Source: Halobellus limi (GTDB taxonomy: Archaea; Halobacteriota; Halobacteria; Halobacteriales; Haloferacaceae). Taken from it: 64,000 nucleotides of DNA. The notes under the pieces are model-generated. The model saw only the letters and a program-made list of their open reading frames with translations, did no database searches and was not told where the DNA came from. The position numbers and the translations under genes were made by a program. The stretch is from contig NZ_CP031311.1 in the NCBI RefSeq assembly GCF_004799685.1, forward strand, positions 2,597,355 to 2,661,354, written 5' to 3'. Shown here piece by piece: positions 17,277 to 26,029 of this stretch; positions within the stretch are counted from its first letter, which is position 1; every line of letters starts with the position of its first letter.

Positions 17277-18487
17277 ACGCCAGCCAGCGGCTGCCCGGTC
17301 AGCGCGCGGATGTACGCCCCGCCGGCGATCGAGACGTGGCCGAAGTCGGCCTCGTCCATCCCGTACATCTCGATCGCGCGGGAGGTGTCGCCGCCGCCGA
17401 CGACCGAGAAGCAGTCCGTCTCCGCGATGGCCTCCAGCACCGTCACGGTGCCGACCGAGAAGCGCTCGTCCTCGAAGACGCCGAGCGCGCCCTTCACGAA
17501 GACCGCCTCCGACTCGCGGACGACGTCGGCGTACCCCTCGGCCGTGTCGGTACCGACGTCCAGGAAGGAGACGTCCTTCTCCTCGATCGCCTCGACGTCG
17601 ATCTCGGCGCGCTCGTCGGCGTCGTCCTCGTACGCCAGGTCCGTCGCGAGCGTGATCTGGTCGCCGCGCTCGTCGAGCATCTCCTCAACGACCTCGTGGT
17701 TCTGCTCCCACTGGGAGTCGTAGAGGTCGGCCTCGGGATCGAGGTCGAAGCCGACCGGGTGACCGGCCGCCCGGAGGAACAGCTCGCCCGCGATGCCGCC
17801 GAGGAGGAAGTCGTCGACTTTGGTCCCTAAGTTGTTCATCACGTCGATCACGTCGGTGGCCTTCGTGCCGCCGACGACCATCGTCACCCGGCCGTCGAAC
17901 TCCTTTCCGGCGATGGCGGTGTTGGCCTCGTACTCGGTCTCCATCACGCGGCCCGCATAGGACGGAAGCACGAGCGGGAAGCCGACGAGCGAGGCGTGCG
18001 AGCGGTGTGCTGCGGAATAAGCGTCGTTGACGTAGGCGTCGAAGTGCGGCGCGAGCGACTGCACGAACTCCGTCTCGGCCTTGGTTTCGGGCTCTTCCTC
18101 GGGCAGTTCGTCGTCGCACATCCGCGTGTTCTCGAGCAGGAGGATCTCGCCGGCGTCGAGGGCGTCGATGGCGTCGATCGCTTCTCCTCCATATGTGTCG
18201 GCGACGAACTCGACGTCGCGGCCGACGTGTGAGGCGAGGATCTCGGCGTGGCCCGACAGCGAGACGAAGTCGTCGCGGCCGGGGCGGCCCTGGTGCGCCA
18301 GGAGGACGACGCGGTGGCCCGCCTCGGCGAGTTCGCGCACGGTCTTCGCGTGCCGTTCGAAGCGGCGGTTGTCCTGCGGTTCGCCGCCCTCGATCGGGGA
18401 GTTCAGATCGAGGCGGACGAGCACGCGCTGGTCGGAGGCGAGGTCGTCGAGCGTGTCGAACGTGGACGTGGCGGTGGATTCGGACAT
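17255..18487 (-). CDS. pgk: Phosphoglycerate kinase
   Basis: 410 residues. The N-terminal domain has VRLDLNSPIEGG and DNRRFERH (3-phosphoglycerate site), VVLLAHQGRPG and LLENTRM. The C-terminal nucleotide domain has VVGGTKATDV, FVKGALGVFEDERFSVGT and FSVVGGGDTSRAI. It interconverts 1,3-bisphosphoglycerate and 3-phosphoglycerate with ATP/ADP. It follows the type I GAPDH gene with 183 bp between them, so it may have its own promoter (minus-strand AAGTAATC at about 18516-18524). Confidence 0.95.
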   Translation of the reverse strand: MSESTATSTFDTLDDLASDQRVLVRLDLNSPIEGGEPQDNRRFERHAKTVRELAEAGHRVVLLAHQGRPGRDDFVSLSGHAEILASHVGRDVEFVADTYGGEAIDAIDALDAGEILLLENTRMCDDELPEEEPETKAETEFVQSLAPHFDAYVNDAYSAAHRSHASLVGFPLVLPSYAGRVMETEYEANTAIAGKEFDGRVTMVVGGTKATDVIDVMNNLGTKVDDFLLGGIAGELFLRAAGHPVGFDLDPEADLYDSQWEQNHEVVEEMLDERGDQITLATDLAYEDDADERAEIDVEAIEEKDVSFLDVGTDTAEGYADVVRESEAVFVKGALGVFEDERFSVGTVTVLEAIAETDCFSVVGGGDTSRAIEMYGMDEADFGHVSIAGGAYIRALTGQPLAGVEALKRE

Positions 18488-18539
18488 GTGTTTCTGTCTG
18501 AGAGTGTCGTGAGGAGATTACTTAGTCGTGGTCGAACCG

Positions 18540-18670
18540 GGAGCCGGTTCGCGGGAGTCGTCGCCGGCGGGTCCGGACTGAACGCGGGAGCCGTCGCCGG
18601 TGCTTCGAGCCGAACGCGGGAGTCGTAACCGGCGACGAACCCGAGGCGGATCGAACGCGGAGCCTCCGGT
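18540..18670. repeat. ~33-bp tandem repeats after the type I GAPDH gene
   Basis: About four degenerate units built on GAACGCGGGAGYCGTCGCCGG lie between the GAPDH stop (18671) and pgk. The gene-end sequence CAGTCGTGGGTGAC has a partial echo, TTAGTCGTGGTCG, at about 18522. No gene lies here. Confidence 0.65.
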
Positions 18671-19723
18671 TCAGTCGTGGGTGACGTAGTGCGCGACGTC
18701 GAGCATCCGGTTGGAGAAACCGTACTCGTTGTCGTACCACGTCAGGATCTTGTAGAGGCCGCCGTCGTTGACCTGATTCGTCGAGTTCAGGTCGACCGTC
18801 GAGGAGAAGGGCAGCCCCAGGATGTCGGTGGAGACGACCTCGTCGTCGGTGTAGCCGAGGACGCCCGCCAGCGGGCCCGAGTCGGCGGCGTCGCGGAAGG
18901 CGTCGTTGATCTCCCCGGTCGAGGGCGCCGCGTCGAGGGAGACGACCAGTTCCGTGATCGAGCCGTTCGGGACGGGCACGCGGATCGCCATCCCGTCGAG
19001 TTTGCCTTCGAGCTGGGGCAGGATCTCCGTCGTCGCCGCCGCGGCCCCCGTCGAGGTGGGGACGATGTTCTCGGCGGCGGCGCGGCCGCGACGCGTCTTC
19101 GACATCGGGCCGTCGACGAGGTTCTGGCTGCCGGTGTAGGCGTGGACGGTCGTCAGCAGGCCGCTCTCGATGCCGAACTCGTCGTCGAGCACCTTCGCGA
19201 CGGGGCTGACGGAGTTCGTCGTACAGGAGGCGTTCGAGACGACGTCCTCGCCGGCGTACTCGTCGTGGTTGACGCCGTAGACGATCTGCTTGACGGGCTC
19301 TTCCCCCTTCGGGGGCGCGGAGATGACGACCTTGTCCGCGCCGGCGTCGAGGTGCGCAGAGGCGTCCTCTTTCGTGCGGAAGATGCCGGTACACTCCAGG
19401 GCGACGTCGACGTCGAGGTCGTCCCATGGGAGGTTCGTGGGATCCTGGACGTTGTACAGCGGGACCGACGTGTCGCCGGCGACGAGGCTGTCGCCCTCGC
19501 GGGAGACGTCGTCGGCGCGACCCATCACGGTGTCGTACTTCGCGAGATACGCCATGTCGTCGAAGTCCATCACGTCGTTGATGCCGACGAGTTCGACCTT
19601 CGGGTGCTCCCGTACCGCCCGGAAGACGTTGCGACCGATTCGACCGAAACCGTTCAGGCCGACCCGAACGGTCTCGGAGTCGTCGACGGCTGCACCGGTG
19701 CTCAGATTCGATCGTTCACTCAT
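18671..19723 (-). CDS. gap: Type I glyceraldehyde-3-phosphate dehydrogenase
   Basis: 350-residue bacterial-type GAPDH: VGLNGFGRIGRNVFRA (NAD-binding), catalytic SNASCTTNSVSPVAKVL, and NGSITELVVSL and TWYDNEYGFSNRMLD at the C-terminus. It is the glycolytic-type enzyme in haloarchaea. The start MSERSNLSTG (19723) leaves about ten non-conserved residues before the Rossmann fold. The upstream ATG (19765) is rejected because promoter-like sequence lies between. Confidence 0.94.
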   Translation of the reverse strand: MSERSNLSTGAAVDDSETVRVGLNGFGRIGRNVFRAVREHPKVELVGINDVMDFDDMAYLAKYDTVMGRADDVSREGDSLVAGDTSVPLYNVQDPTNLPWDDLDVDVALECTGIFRTKEDASAHLDAGADKVVISAPPKGEEPVKQIVYGVNHDEYAGEDVVSNASCTTNSVSPVAKVLDDEFGIESGLLTTVHAYTGSQNLVDGPMSKTRRGRAAAENIVPTSTGAAAATTEILPQLEGKLDGMAIRVPVPNGSITELVVSLDAAPSTGEINDAFRDAADSGPLAGVLGYTDDEVVSTDILGLPFSSTVDLNSTNQVNDGGLYKILTWYDNEYGFSNRMLDVAHYVTHD

Positions 19724-19732
19724 AACTGAGTA
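19717..19732 (-). promoter_or_regulatory. Possible TrmB-type operator at the GAPDH start
   Basis: The minus strand reads TACTCAGTTATGAGTG across the ATG. This fits TACT-N7-GAGT, close to the TACT-N7/8-GAGTA motif described for the sugar regulator TrmB in Halobacterium. A single short match, so tentative. Confidence 0.3.
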
Positions 19733-20123
19733 CACTTCGTCCTCATACTTGAATCCCGGTGTCATCGGATTCGAGAGAGCAAAGAAACAATTCGACGGGT
19801 ATAGAGCCTCTTTCTCCTCTGTAGGTTCTTCGGGTCCGTATTTCTGTCGCAGAGTGAACGAAAACTTCGTTCACAAGGAAACAGTATCGATCAGTATGTA
19901 ACAAATAACAGGAGAAACGCAAACAGAACCGATCACGTTCGATCGGTCTCGGAGTGACGCTCGTCGGAACCGAGTGCGTGGGACGGAACAGTCGCTCGGG
20001 ACGAGCGGTTGGTGGGCGAAAAGTTATCCGGGTCGTCGAATCGGAGGGCGACCGGCCGATGAACGGTACTAGATTCCGCCGGGGGGAGAAGGTTTTTCAT
20101 CGGAACCGACCTAGAGAGCGACG
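19724..20123. other. Divergent promoter region between GAPDH and Hsp20
   Basis: 400 bp without a gene. It holds a perfect palindrome, TGAACGAAAACTTCGTTCA (19855-19873), AT-rich tracts around 19880-19915, and a T-rich TATA-like GGTTTTTCATC (about 20089-20099) placed 27-30 nt before the Hsp20 start. Confidence 0.5.
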
Positions 20124-20486
20124 ATGAGAGACGACCGCGACGACCCGTTCGACGACTTCTTCGACGGAATCGAACGGATGATGGACGAAATGACCGGCAG
20201 CGACGCCACCGGATTCGCCTCCGAGACGCACGTCGACGTCTACGACGAGGGCGAGGACCTCCGACTCGTCGCCGACCTCCCGGGCGTCACGAAAGACGCC
20301 GTCGAACTCAAGTGCGACGGCGAGGTCCTCACGATTTCGGCCGCCGGCGACCGTCGCGAGTACGACGAGCGGATCCGACTCCCCGCGCGCGTCGACGAAC
20401 ACAGCGCCAGCGCGTCGTTCAACAACGGGATTCTCCAAGTGACGCTCCAGAAGGTCGACGACTCCGCGTCGATCGACCTCGAGTAG
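20124..20486 (+). CDS. Hsp20/alpha-crystallin small heat-shock protein
   Basis: 120 residues. A short acidic N-terminus (DDPFDDFFDGIERMMDEM) is followed by the alpha-crystallin domain: VDVYDEGEDLRLVADLPGV, LKCDGEVLTISA, RIRLPARVD and the closing NNGILQVTLQK. ATP-independent holdase that prevents aggregation of unfolded proteins. Lacks a long C-terminal IxI tail. Confidence 0.92.
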   Translation: MRDDRDDPFDDFFDGIERMMDEMTGSDATGFASETHVDVYDEGEDLRLVADLPGVTKDAVELKCDGEVLTISAAGDRREYDERIRLPARVDEHSASASFNNGILQVTLQKVDDSASIDLE

Positions 20487-20761
20487 GCCGCAGGCTCGGC
20501 GAACTCGCGCAGGCCTTCGGTTCACGACGCCGTCTAGGCTGTGATATCCGCCGCTATTCGCACGGGTGGTTTCTCGGCTCCGAACACACACGTCGCAGTC
20601 GATCGGACCGACGTTCGTCCCGCCGATGCCGTCCCGACGAGATAGCCCATCGGCTGCGAACCGCGCGACGGGACAGCGCGTCGGCTACGGGAGCGGGTCG
20701 GCCCGAGAAATCGGTCGGTCGGGGATCGCGGCGGCCGGCATCGAGGCGGGGCGGAAGCGCC

Positions 20762-21292
20762 TTACGAGACCAGCAGCTTCTCGCCCTTCTCGACGTCGAT
20801 GCGGCACGGCGGCGACATCTTGTTGTACGCGCGGCGGAGCGCGTCCTTCGCGACGTCGGCGTCCTCGGGATCGCAGTAGACGGTGAAGACCCGCTCGCCG
20901 TTCTGGATCCGGGCGGCGGTGCCGACGGGCTTGCCGAACGCCTGCCGCATTCCGTCGGAGACGCGGTCCGCGCCCGCGCCGGTCGCCTGCTTGTTCTCCC
21001 GGAGGATCTGGTGGGGGAACTTCCGGAGGACCATCTTGTAGTTCTCCTGGCCGACCTCCTTGAGCATCACGCGATTCGCCGACAGGCGCGCGGATTCGAG
21101 CGAGCCGTGGCGGACCTGACACTCCTCTTCGAGTCGGAGGCTGATCTGGACCGGGTAGTCCTGCGGACCGGTCTGGAGGTTGCCCATATTGTGCTGTGCG
21201 ATCTTCGAGCCCGGGATCCCTGTGACGTAGTCGCGTCGCGTGTACGACGGCTTCGACAGTTCCCGGTACATTGAGGCGGGTTTGTCGGACAT
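20762..21292 (-). CDS. rpl10e: Large-subunit ribosomal protein L10e (uL16)
   Basis: 176 residues starting [20 protein letters not shown] and containing [14 protein letters not shown], the conserved archaeal/eukaryotic L10e/uL16 signature. [16 protein letters not shown] and the tRNA-contacting loop region [18 protein letters not shown] follow. It is part of the 50S subunit near the peptidyl-transferase centre. The 275 bp between it and Hsp20 hold no gene. Confidence 0.95.
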   Translation of the reverse strand: MSDKPASMYRELSKPSYTRRDYVTGIPGSKIAQHNMGNLQTGPQDYPVQISLRLEEECQVRHGSLESARLSANRVMLKEVGQENYKMVLRKFPHQILRENKQATGAGADRVSDGMRQAFGKPVGTAARIQNGERVFTVYCDPEDADVAKDALRRAYNKMSPPCRIDVEKGEKLLVS

Positions 21293-21408
21293 AGTTACTT
21301 GTGCGGAACAACGCCTATTCGACCTAAAAGCGCTTCGAACTGTTCGCCGCGGGAGCGGGGAGTCGCGTTCGCCCCGGCAGGTGATCGAAAATACAGCTAT
21401 AGTAGTGG

Positions 21409-21912
21409 TTAGAAATAGTTGCTCACTTTTGGAAGAGAAAGCTGGTCGAGAGCGGTATCGATCGCCGTCGTGAGCTCGTTGAGCGAGTCAAAGAATCGGT
21501 TGCTGAGAGCGTCTTGGAGTTGTCTCCAGCACTCTTCGACAGGATTGAGTTCCGGCGAATACGCCGGCAACGTGACGAAGGCGAGGTCGTCACGGGCCGC
21601 CAGGTCCGTGACGGCCGACGCCTGGAAGTACGGCGCACCATCCAATACGACGATCAAATCTTCTTCGAATTCTTCGCATAACGCGAGAATGAAATGTTTC
21701 GCGTGATCGGCGGTGACGTACTCCTCGAACCGTGAGAAAAAGCAGTCACCGTCTTCGGTGATCGCACCAAGTAGACACGTCCAGTCGTGTTGACCGGACA
21801 GTTCGACACTCGGCCGCGTGCCGCGCGGAAACCACGCGGGACGCGGCTCGACCTGCACAGATTTCTTGGTTTGGTCGATACAGACTACTGTGGCGTCCAT
21901 CTCCCGCCGCTT
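21409..21912 (-). CDS. IS630 transposase, downstream -1 frame (DDE catalytic part)
   Basis: 167 residues read from the A7 slip site onward. All three catalytic acids are present: D in VVCIDQT, D in VVLDGAPYF and E in [11 protein letters not shown], the IS630/Tc1 DDE pattern. It has no good start of its own at the joint, so it is expected to be made by frameshifting from the upstream frame. If the frame change is instead a mutation, the element is dead. Confidence 0.75.
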   Translation of the reverse strand, partial: KRREMDATVVCIDQTKKSVQVEPRPAWFPRGTRPSVELSGQHDWTCLLGAITEDGDCFFSRFEEYVTADHAKHFILALCEEFEEDLIVVLDGAPYFQASAVTDLAARDDLAFVTLPAYSPELNPVEECWRQLQDALSNRFFDSLNELTTAIDTALDQLSLPKVSNYF

Positions 21913-22424
21913 TTTTTGATCTCGTCGTGGAACTCTTCCTGGTCGGATTCCTCGGCTTCGGCGGCTGTTCGACGTGGTTTTTGATAACTGAGTCCAGCTT
22001 CTTTGAGCAACCGCCGACAACTCGGGATCGAGTATTCGACGCTGTACGTTTCTTCGAGAAATTCTTGGGCGAGCGCCGGCGTCCACGCCGGCGCGTCGAT
22101 CCCGACTTCTTCAGGAGACTCGTTGACGGTTTGTTCGAACTCTTCTTGCTGTGATTCTGAGAGTTTTCTTTTTCTCCCGGATCGATGATCATCGGAGACG
22201 GCTTGCTCAAGCGACTCGTCGGTGTCGAGTCGCTTGAGCCAGCTATAGATCGTCCGTCGTTGAACATCGTACCACTCGGCTAGTTCAGTCTGCGAAACAC
22301 CGTTTTTGTACGCTATTGCCGCTAAGAGCCGTTGCGTTGGTTTCTTTCCGTCCACGTTGTCGAGGGTGTCTTGCAGTTCCTCGACGGAGATCTCGTCGAG
22401 ATGATCCACTAGTAGTTGCAACAC
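21885..22424 (-). CDS. IS630 transposase, upstream frame (helix-turn-helix part)
   Basis: 179 residues in frame 0. It has a helix-turn-helix domain (VSQTELAEWYDVQRRTIYSW) and a second DNA-binding region (YSVEYSIPSCRRLLKEAGLSY). It runs through a run of seven A (21917-21911) and stops shortly after (GGRWTPQ). The catalytic residues lie in the -1 frame downstream. A -1 slip at the A7 run would join the two into a 338-residue protein, the normal size for the family. Confidence 0.8.
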   Translation of the reverse strand: MLQLLVDHLDEISVEELQDTLDNVDGKKPTQRLLAAIAYKNGVSQTELAEWYDVQRRTIYSWLKRLDTDESLEQAVSDDHRSGRKRKLSESQQEEFEQTVNESPEEVGIDAPAWTPALAQEFLEETYSVEYSIPSCRRLLKEAGLSYQKPRRTAAEAEESDQEEFHDEIKKSGGRWTPQ

Positions 22425-22484
22425 ACTCTGAGTAAAAAATTCTACCGGATATTATATATTCGTCGCCACGACGTCCTCGGACCT

Positions 22485-23111
22485 GTGATACTCGTCCTCG
22501 AAAACGAGGTCACCCCCGACGCCACCTCGAAGCCGCGGGCGCGGACGTCGAGGTGTACCCGTACGCCGACGCCGGCGGCCATCCCGTCGCGCTCGCCGAC
22601 GCCGACGGGGTCGTCCTCTCCGGAAGCACCGCGGGCGTCTACGAACGGAGGCGTACCTCTGGATGGACGAGTTGCGCGCGCTGGTCCGAGGCTTCGTCGA
22701 CGAGGAGGTGCCGACGCTCGGCGTCTGCTTCGGCCACCAGCTCGTCAACGACGCGCTGGACGGGCGCGTCGAACACCGCGGTCTCCGGAAGGGGATCGAA
22801 ACGCTCCGCTTCGCCGACGACCCGCTCTTCGAGGCGGTCGGGGCCCGCGTTCCGATGGTTCAGGCGATTTCGTGACTGAACTCGGCGACGGGACGGAGCG
22901 TATCGCTACGGCCGGCTACTACGAGATCCTCGGCAGCCGGCACCGCGACGCGCCGCTGTGGACGGTTCAGTACCACCCGGAGTTCACGGCGGCGCTCCTG
23001 CCGCGGATCGAGGCCGACTTCGGCTGGTCGACGAACGATTCGGATCGGGACTTCGACGACGCCTCCGTCGAGCGGACGCTCGGGAACTTCGTTCGGCTGG
23101 CGACCGGGTGA
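22485..23111 (+). pseudogene. Class I glutamine amidotransferase, frameshifted
   Basis: A GMP-synthase-like amidotransferase broken by at least three frameshifts (near 22520, 22645 and 22865). Pieces in order: GTG start VILVLENEVTPD; VEVYPYADAGGHPVALADAD and GVVLSGSTAGVYER; MDELRALVRGFVDEEVPTLG with catalytic Cys in GVCFGHQLV; and finally FVTELGDGTERIATAGY and the catalytic His in YHPEF. The original promoter (ATATTATATATT at 22449-22460) is still 27 nt upstream of the GTG. Confidence 0.8.
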
Positions 23112-23129
23112 ACGGCCGCCGCCCGAGCG

Positions 23130-23879
23130 TCACTCGGAGCCATCGGCTCGCTCGGGGACGGCCGATTCGGGCGGGTCGACCGGGACGAACTCCAGGCCCA
23201 GTTCGTCGAGCAGCGCCGCCGCCCGGTCGGTGACCGAGGGCGCGACGAGCAGTCCGCGGACGCCCTCGTCGGGGAACTCTTCGTCGACGGCCTCGACGTA
23301 GCGCCGGAGCTGACTCGCCGCGGAGGGACCGACGCGGCGGCGCTTCAGTTCCACGACGACCGGCCGTCCCGCCTCGTCCTCGCCGAACACGTCGACCGGG
23401 CCGGCGGCCGTCTCGCGCTCGGTCGCCGTCGGGACGAAGCCGGGGTCCACCAGGTCGGGGTCGTCGAGGATCCGCCCTCGAAGGTCCTCCTCGCTGCCGG
23501 TCAGTCGCAGGTCGCTCCGGTCGCTCACCTCGTAGGCGGTCGCCTGCTCGATCCGCTCGAAGTCGACGTCCAGGCGCTCGTCCGGAGAGGACCGCTCGCT
23601 GCGGATCCGGAGTCGACCGTCCCGGACGCTCGCGCGGTGGACGCATCCGGGCGGTTGCCAGTTCACCGGCTTTCGGTTCTCGTCGGTGTGGACGAGCACC
23701 GTCCCGTCGGGCTTGCAGACGACGAGCCGGTCGCCCGGGCCGAGGCTCGAGGCCGCCCGTCCGTCGTACTCGACGCTGCACCGACCGAACACGGTCACCA
23801 TCCGGCCGTCGCCGAACGCGGATTCGAGCAGGCCCAGCGCGTCCCGGTGGGTCGGGCGGTGGAGCGTCGTCACGGACAT
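23130..23879 (-). CDS. nucS: Endonuclease NucS (EndoMS)
   Basis: 249 residues. The N-terminal half is the beta-barrel DNA-binding/dimer domain (VTVFGRCSVEYDGRA, GDRLVVCKPDGTVLVHTD). The C-terminal half is the RecB-like nuclease with GPVDVFGEDEAGRPVVVELK, giving the catalytic D...ExK, then RRYVEAVDEEFP. NucS cleaves mismatched or branched DNA and is the mismatch-specific nuclease of many archaea and actinobacteria. Start MSVTTLHRP at 23879. Confidence 0.93.
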   Translation of the reverse strand: MSVTTLHRPTHRDALGLLESAFGDGRMVTVFGRCSVEYDGRAASSLGPGDRLVVCKPDGTVLVHTDENRKPVNWQPPGCVHRASVRDGRLRIRSERSSPDERLDVDFERIEQATAYEVSDRSDLRLTGSEEDLRGRILDDPDLVDPGFVPTATERETAAGPVDVFGEDEAGRPVVVELKRRRVGPSAASQLRRYVEAVDEEFPDEGVRGLLVAPSVTDRAAALLDELGLEFVPVDPPESAVPERADGSE

Positions 23880-23919
23880 CGGTCTGGTCGATCGGTTGGC
23901 GCTCGGCGAATAAAAGTCG

Positions 23920-24027
23920 CGCGTCGGCGATCCTCGGCGTGGTCGCCTGTCGGCGCCGTCGGCACGATCACGCGTCGGCGATCCCGGGACGGTCGCCTGT
24001 CGCCGCCGCCGGGACGAACCGGCGTCA
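23920..24027. repeat. ~51-bp tandem repeat at the end of the VanZ-like gene
   Basis: Units starting CGCGTCGGCGATCC at 23920 and 23971 (period 51), each with GGTCGCCTGTCG, then a partial third (GGCGTCACCGACGCG) that overlaps the last codons of the VanZ-like gene. It fills the space between nucS and that gene. Confidence 0.65.
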
Positions 24028-24555
24028 CCGACGCGCCCGGGACAGCAGTCCGCGAGCGCCGACGCCCGCCGTCGCGCCGACCGTGTTCAGCACGGCGTCG
24101 GCGGCGCTGGCGGTTCGCGCCGCCAGCGGGGCCTGGAGGAGTTCGACGCCGAGGCCGACGGCGGCGGCGACCGCGACGGCGGCGATGGCGATTTGGACGC
24201 CGGCGGCGGTCTCGGACCCGGCGACGGACTCCACATCGCTGCCGTCGGAACCGGGGCTGGTCCCGACATCGCCGCCGTCGTGCTCGATCCCGGCCCCGAC
24301 GCCGTCCGCGACGAGCCACGCGAGCACGCCGTAGCCGACGACGTGCGAGAGGGCGAAGACGTCGACGCCGAAGGGCGCACCGGTCGCCGCGCCGCCCGCC
24401 GAGGCGCTCGGCGAAGGATCGACGAGGCCGAAGACGGCCGCGGGGTCGACGACCGACGCGAGGACGACGAGGGCGATCCACGCGACCGCGGTGCGGCGTG
24501 CCCGTCGTCGCGAGCGCGCTTCGCGAGACCGACCACTGTGCACTCGACCGGTCAC
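24025..24555 (-). CDS. VanZ-like family membrane protein
   Basis: 176 residues with three or four helices: VAWIALVVLASVV, ALSHVVGYGVLAWLVADGVGA, VQIAIAAVAVAAAVGLGVEL, and the VanZ signature ELLQAPLAARTASAADAVLN followed by a last helix. VanZ itself confers low-level teicoplanin resistance, but most homologues have no known role. The GTG start overlaps the stop of the aldo/keto reductase gene (GTGA), so the two are coupled; GTG at 24543 is an alternative. Confidence 0.75.
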   Translation of the reverse strand: MTGRVHSGRSREARSRRRARRTAVAWIALVVLASVVDPAAVFGLVDPSPSASAGGAATGAPFGVDVFALSHVVGYGVLAWLVADGVGAGIEHDGGDVGTSPGSDGSDVESVAGSETAAGVQIAIAAVAVAAAVGLGVELLQAPLAARTASAADAVLNTVGATAGVGARGLLSRARR

Positions 24556-25397
24556 CGCAGTTCGCTCACCATCCCGTCGAGCATCGCCGCGCCGGACTTG
24601 AGCAGCGACGGCTTCGTGAGCGTGTCCACTTCGTCGCGGGTGAGCTTGAAGTCGAAGAGCGCGAGGTTCTCGCGCAGGTGCTCCTCGGAGGCCGACTTGG
24701 GAATGACGACGACGCCGCGGTGCTGGGTCGCCCACCGGAGCGCGACCTGCGCGGGCGTCCGGTCGTACTTCTCGGCGAGTCGCTGCACGTCCTCGTCGTC
24801 GAGGACCTTCCCGCGGGCCAGCGGGCTGTAGGCGGTGAGGAGCATCCCCTCGGACTGGCAGTAGCCGAGCATCCCGCGCTGGGGCTTGTAGGGGTGAAAC
24901 TGCACCTGGTTCGTGACGAGCGGCGTCTCCGCGGCCGAGCGCGCGCGGTCCAGAAACACCTGCGGGAAGTTGCTGACGCCGGCGTTGTACACCAGCCCCA
25001 TCTCCACGAGGCGGTCCATCGCCGCCGCCGTCTCCGAGACGGACACGAGCGGGTTCGGCCAGTGGAGCAACAGGAGGTCCACGTAGGCGGTGTCGAGTCG
25101 GTCGAGGCTCTCCTTCGTCGATGCGAGGGCGTCGTCGTAGCCGGCGTTGCGCGGGGAGAGCTTCGTCGTCAGGAACACCTCGTCGCGGTCGACGTCGGCG
25201 TCGTCGATGGCGCGACCGACCTCCGTCTCGTTCTCGTACAACTGCGCGGTGTCGACGTGTCGGTACCCGAGCTCCAGCGCCGTCGAGACCGTCTCGTAAC
25301 ACGATTCGCCAGTGAGTTGCCAGGTCCCGAGCCCCACCTTCGGGACGCGCGCCCCGTACGCCTCGGCGTACTCCATCTCGACGTCGGCCTCGTCCAT
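24552..25397 (-). CDS. Aldo/keto reductase
   Basis: 281-residue NADPH-dependent (beta/alpha)8 oxidoreductase. The catalytic tetrad is visible: D and Y in HVDTAQLYENE, K in FLTTKLSP, H in LLLLHWPNPL. NADPH contacts follow in NAGVSNFPQ, TAYSPLARGKVL and VVIPKSAS. It reduces aldehydes or ketones; the substrate is unknown. Confidence 0.92.
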   Translation of the reverse strand: MDEADVEMEYAEAYGARVPKVGLGTWQLTGESCYETVSTALELGYRHVDTAQLYENETEVGRAIDDADVDRDEVFLTTKLSPRNAGYDDALASTKESLDRLDTAYVDLLLLHWPNPLVSVSETAAAMDRLVEMGLVYNAGVSNFPQVFLDRARSAAETPLVTNQVQFHPYKPQRGMLGYCQSEGMLLTAYSPLARGKVLDDEDVQRLAEKYDRTPAQVALRWATQHRGVVVIPKSASEEHLRENLALFDFKLTRDEVDTLTKPSLLKSGAAMLDGMVSELR

Positions 25398-25619
25398 ACT
25401 CGTCTTGCGTGCTCCGTCGATGAGAACGTGTCGGCGGACGCAACGGGCTGGCGGACGCTCGATTCCGGCTCTGCGACGCCCCCGCCCTAGACGGCGTCGC
25501 GACTCGGCGTGTGACTCGAAATGAGAATAGTTCAGAGAACTGCCGCAACCGAACCGGACTCGTCTGCCCGCTCGCCCGCCAGCCTCCGACCGCTACCGTG
25601 CGTCTCGTTGACTTCCTGT

Positions 25620-25814
25620 TTACAGGCGCTCGAGGTTCGTCGCACGCGGACCCTTGTCCGCCTGCTCGATATCGAACTCGACTTCCTGACCCTCTTCGAG
25701 GTCCGGGCCGCCGATGTCTTCCATGTGGAAGAAGACGTCCTCGTCCGCGTCGTCAGTCGAAATGAAGCCGTAACCGCCCGTGTCGTTGAAGAAGTCAACC
25801 TTACCGTTTGCCAT
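25620..25814 (-). CDS. cspA: Cold-shock-domain protein
   Basis: 64-residue single cold-shock domain: NGKVDFFNDTGGYGFIST (RNP1), EDVFFHMEDI (RNP2) and GQEVEFDIEQADKGPRATNL. It binds single-stranded RNA/DNA as an RNA chaperone. Strongly acidic, as usual for haloarchaea. Confidence 0.95.
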   Translation of the reverse strand: MANGKVDFFNDTGGYGFISTDDADEDVFFHMEDIGGPDLEEGQEVEFDIEQADKGPRATNLERL

Positions 25815-25942
25815 TGCAACCGTACCGAGAGCCCCGCGATGTATAACTGTTGTGCGGTGCGTGATACCACGGGCTGTGACACGCGTCAGTTACCCACGAC
25901 TGCAATCACCAGCCAGTGATCCCGCGGGTCGAGCGTCCGGAT

Positions 25943-26029
25943 CCGACGGCCTCGTCGACTCACTCAAACAACCGACGACCTCGCCGCCTCACTCAAGTAA
26001 CCGAACGACCTCGTCGACTCACCGCCCGA
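25943..26029. repeat. 29-bp tandem repeats at the end of the FNT/USP gene
   Basis: Three units beginning CCGACGGCCTCGTCGACTCA (25943), CCGACGACCTCGCCGCCTCA (25972) and CCGAACGACCTCGTCGACTC (26001). The last overlaps the stop (26019-26021) and final codons of the gene. Located between its stop and cspA. Confidence 0.75.

Larger units (their letters stand above)
21400..22442 (-). mobile_element. IS630-family insertion sequence (ends approximate)
   Basis: About 1.04-kb element with a two-frame transposase on the minus strand. A weakly conserved inverted terminal sequence sharing GCAAC....TCT is seen at 21406-21422 and 22418-22434. IS630 elements insert at TA, and candidate TA dinucleotides flank both ends, but the exact ends cannot be fixed by eye. 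The DNA is AT-richer than its surroundings. It lies just upstream of a degraded amidotransferase gene. Confidence 0.8.

Noticed and set aside
24556-25548. Minus-strand ORF extending the VanZ-like gene to 507 residues
   Set aside because: The extension overlaps the aldo/keto reductase gene in another frame and is low-complexity; the real gene starts at the GTGA overlap.
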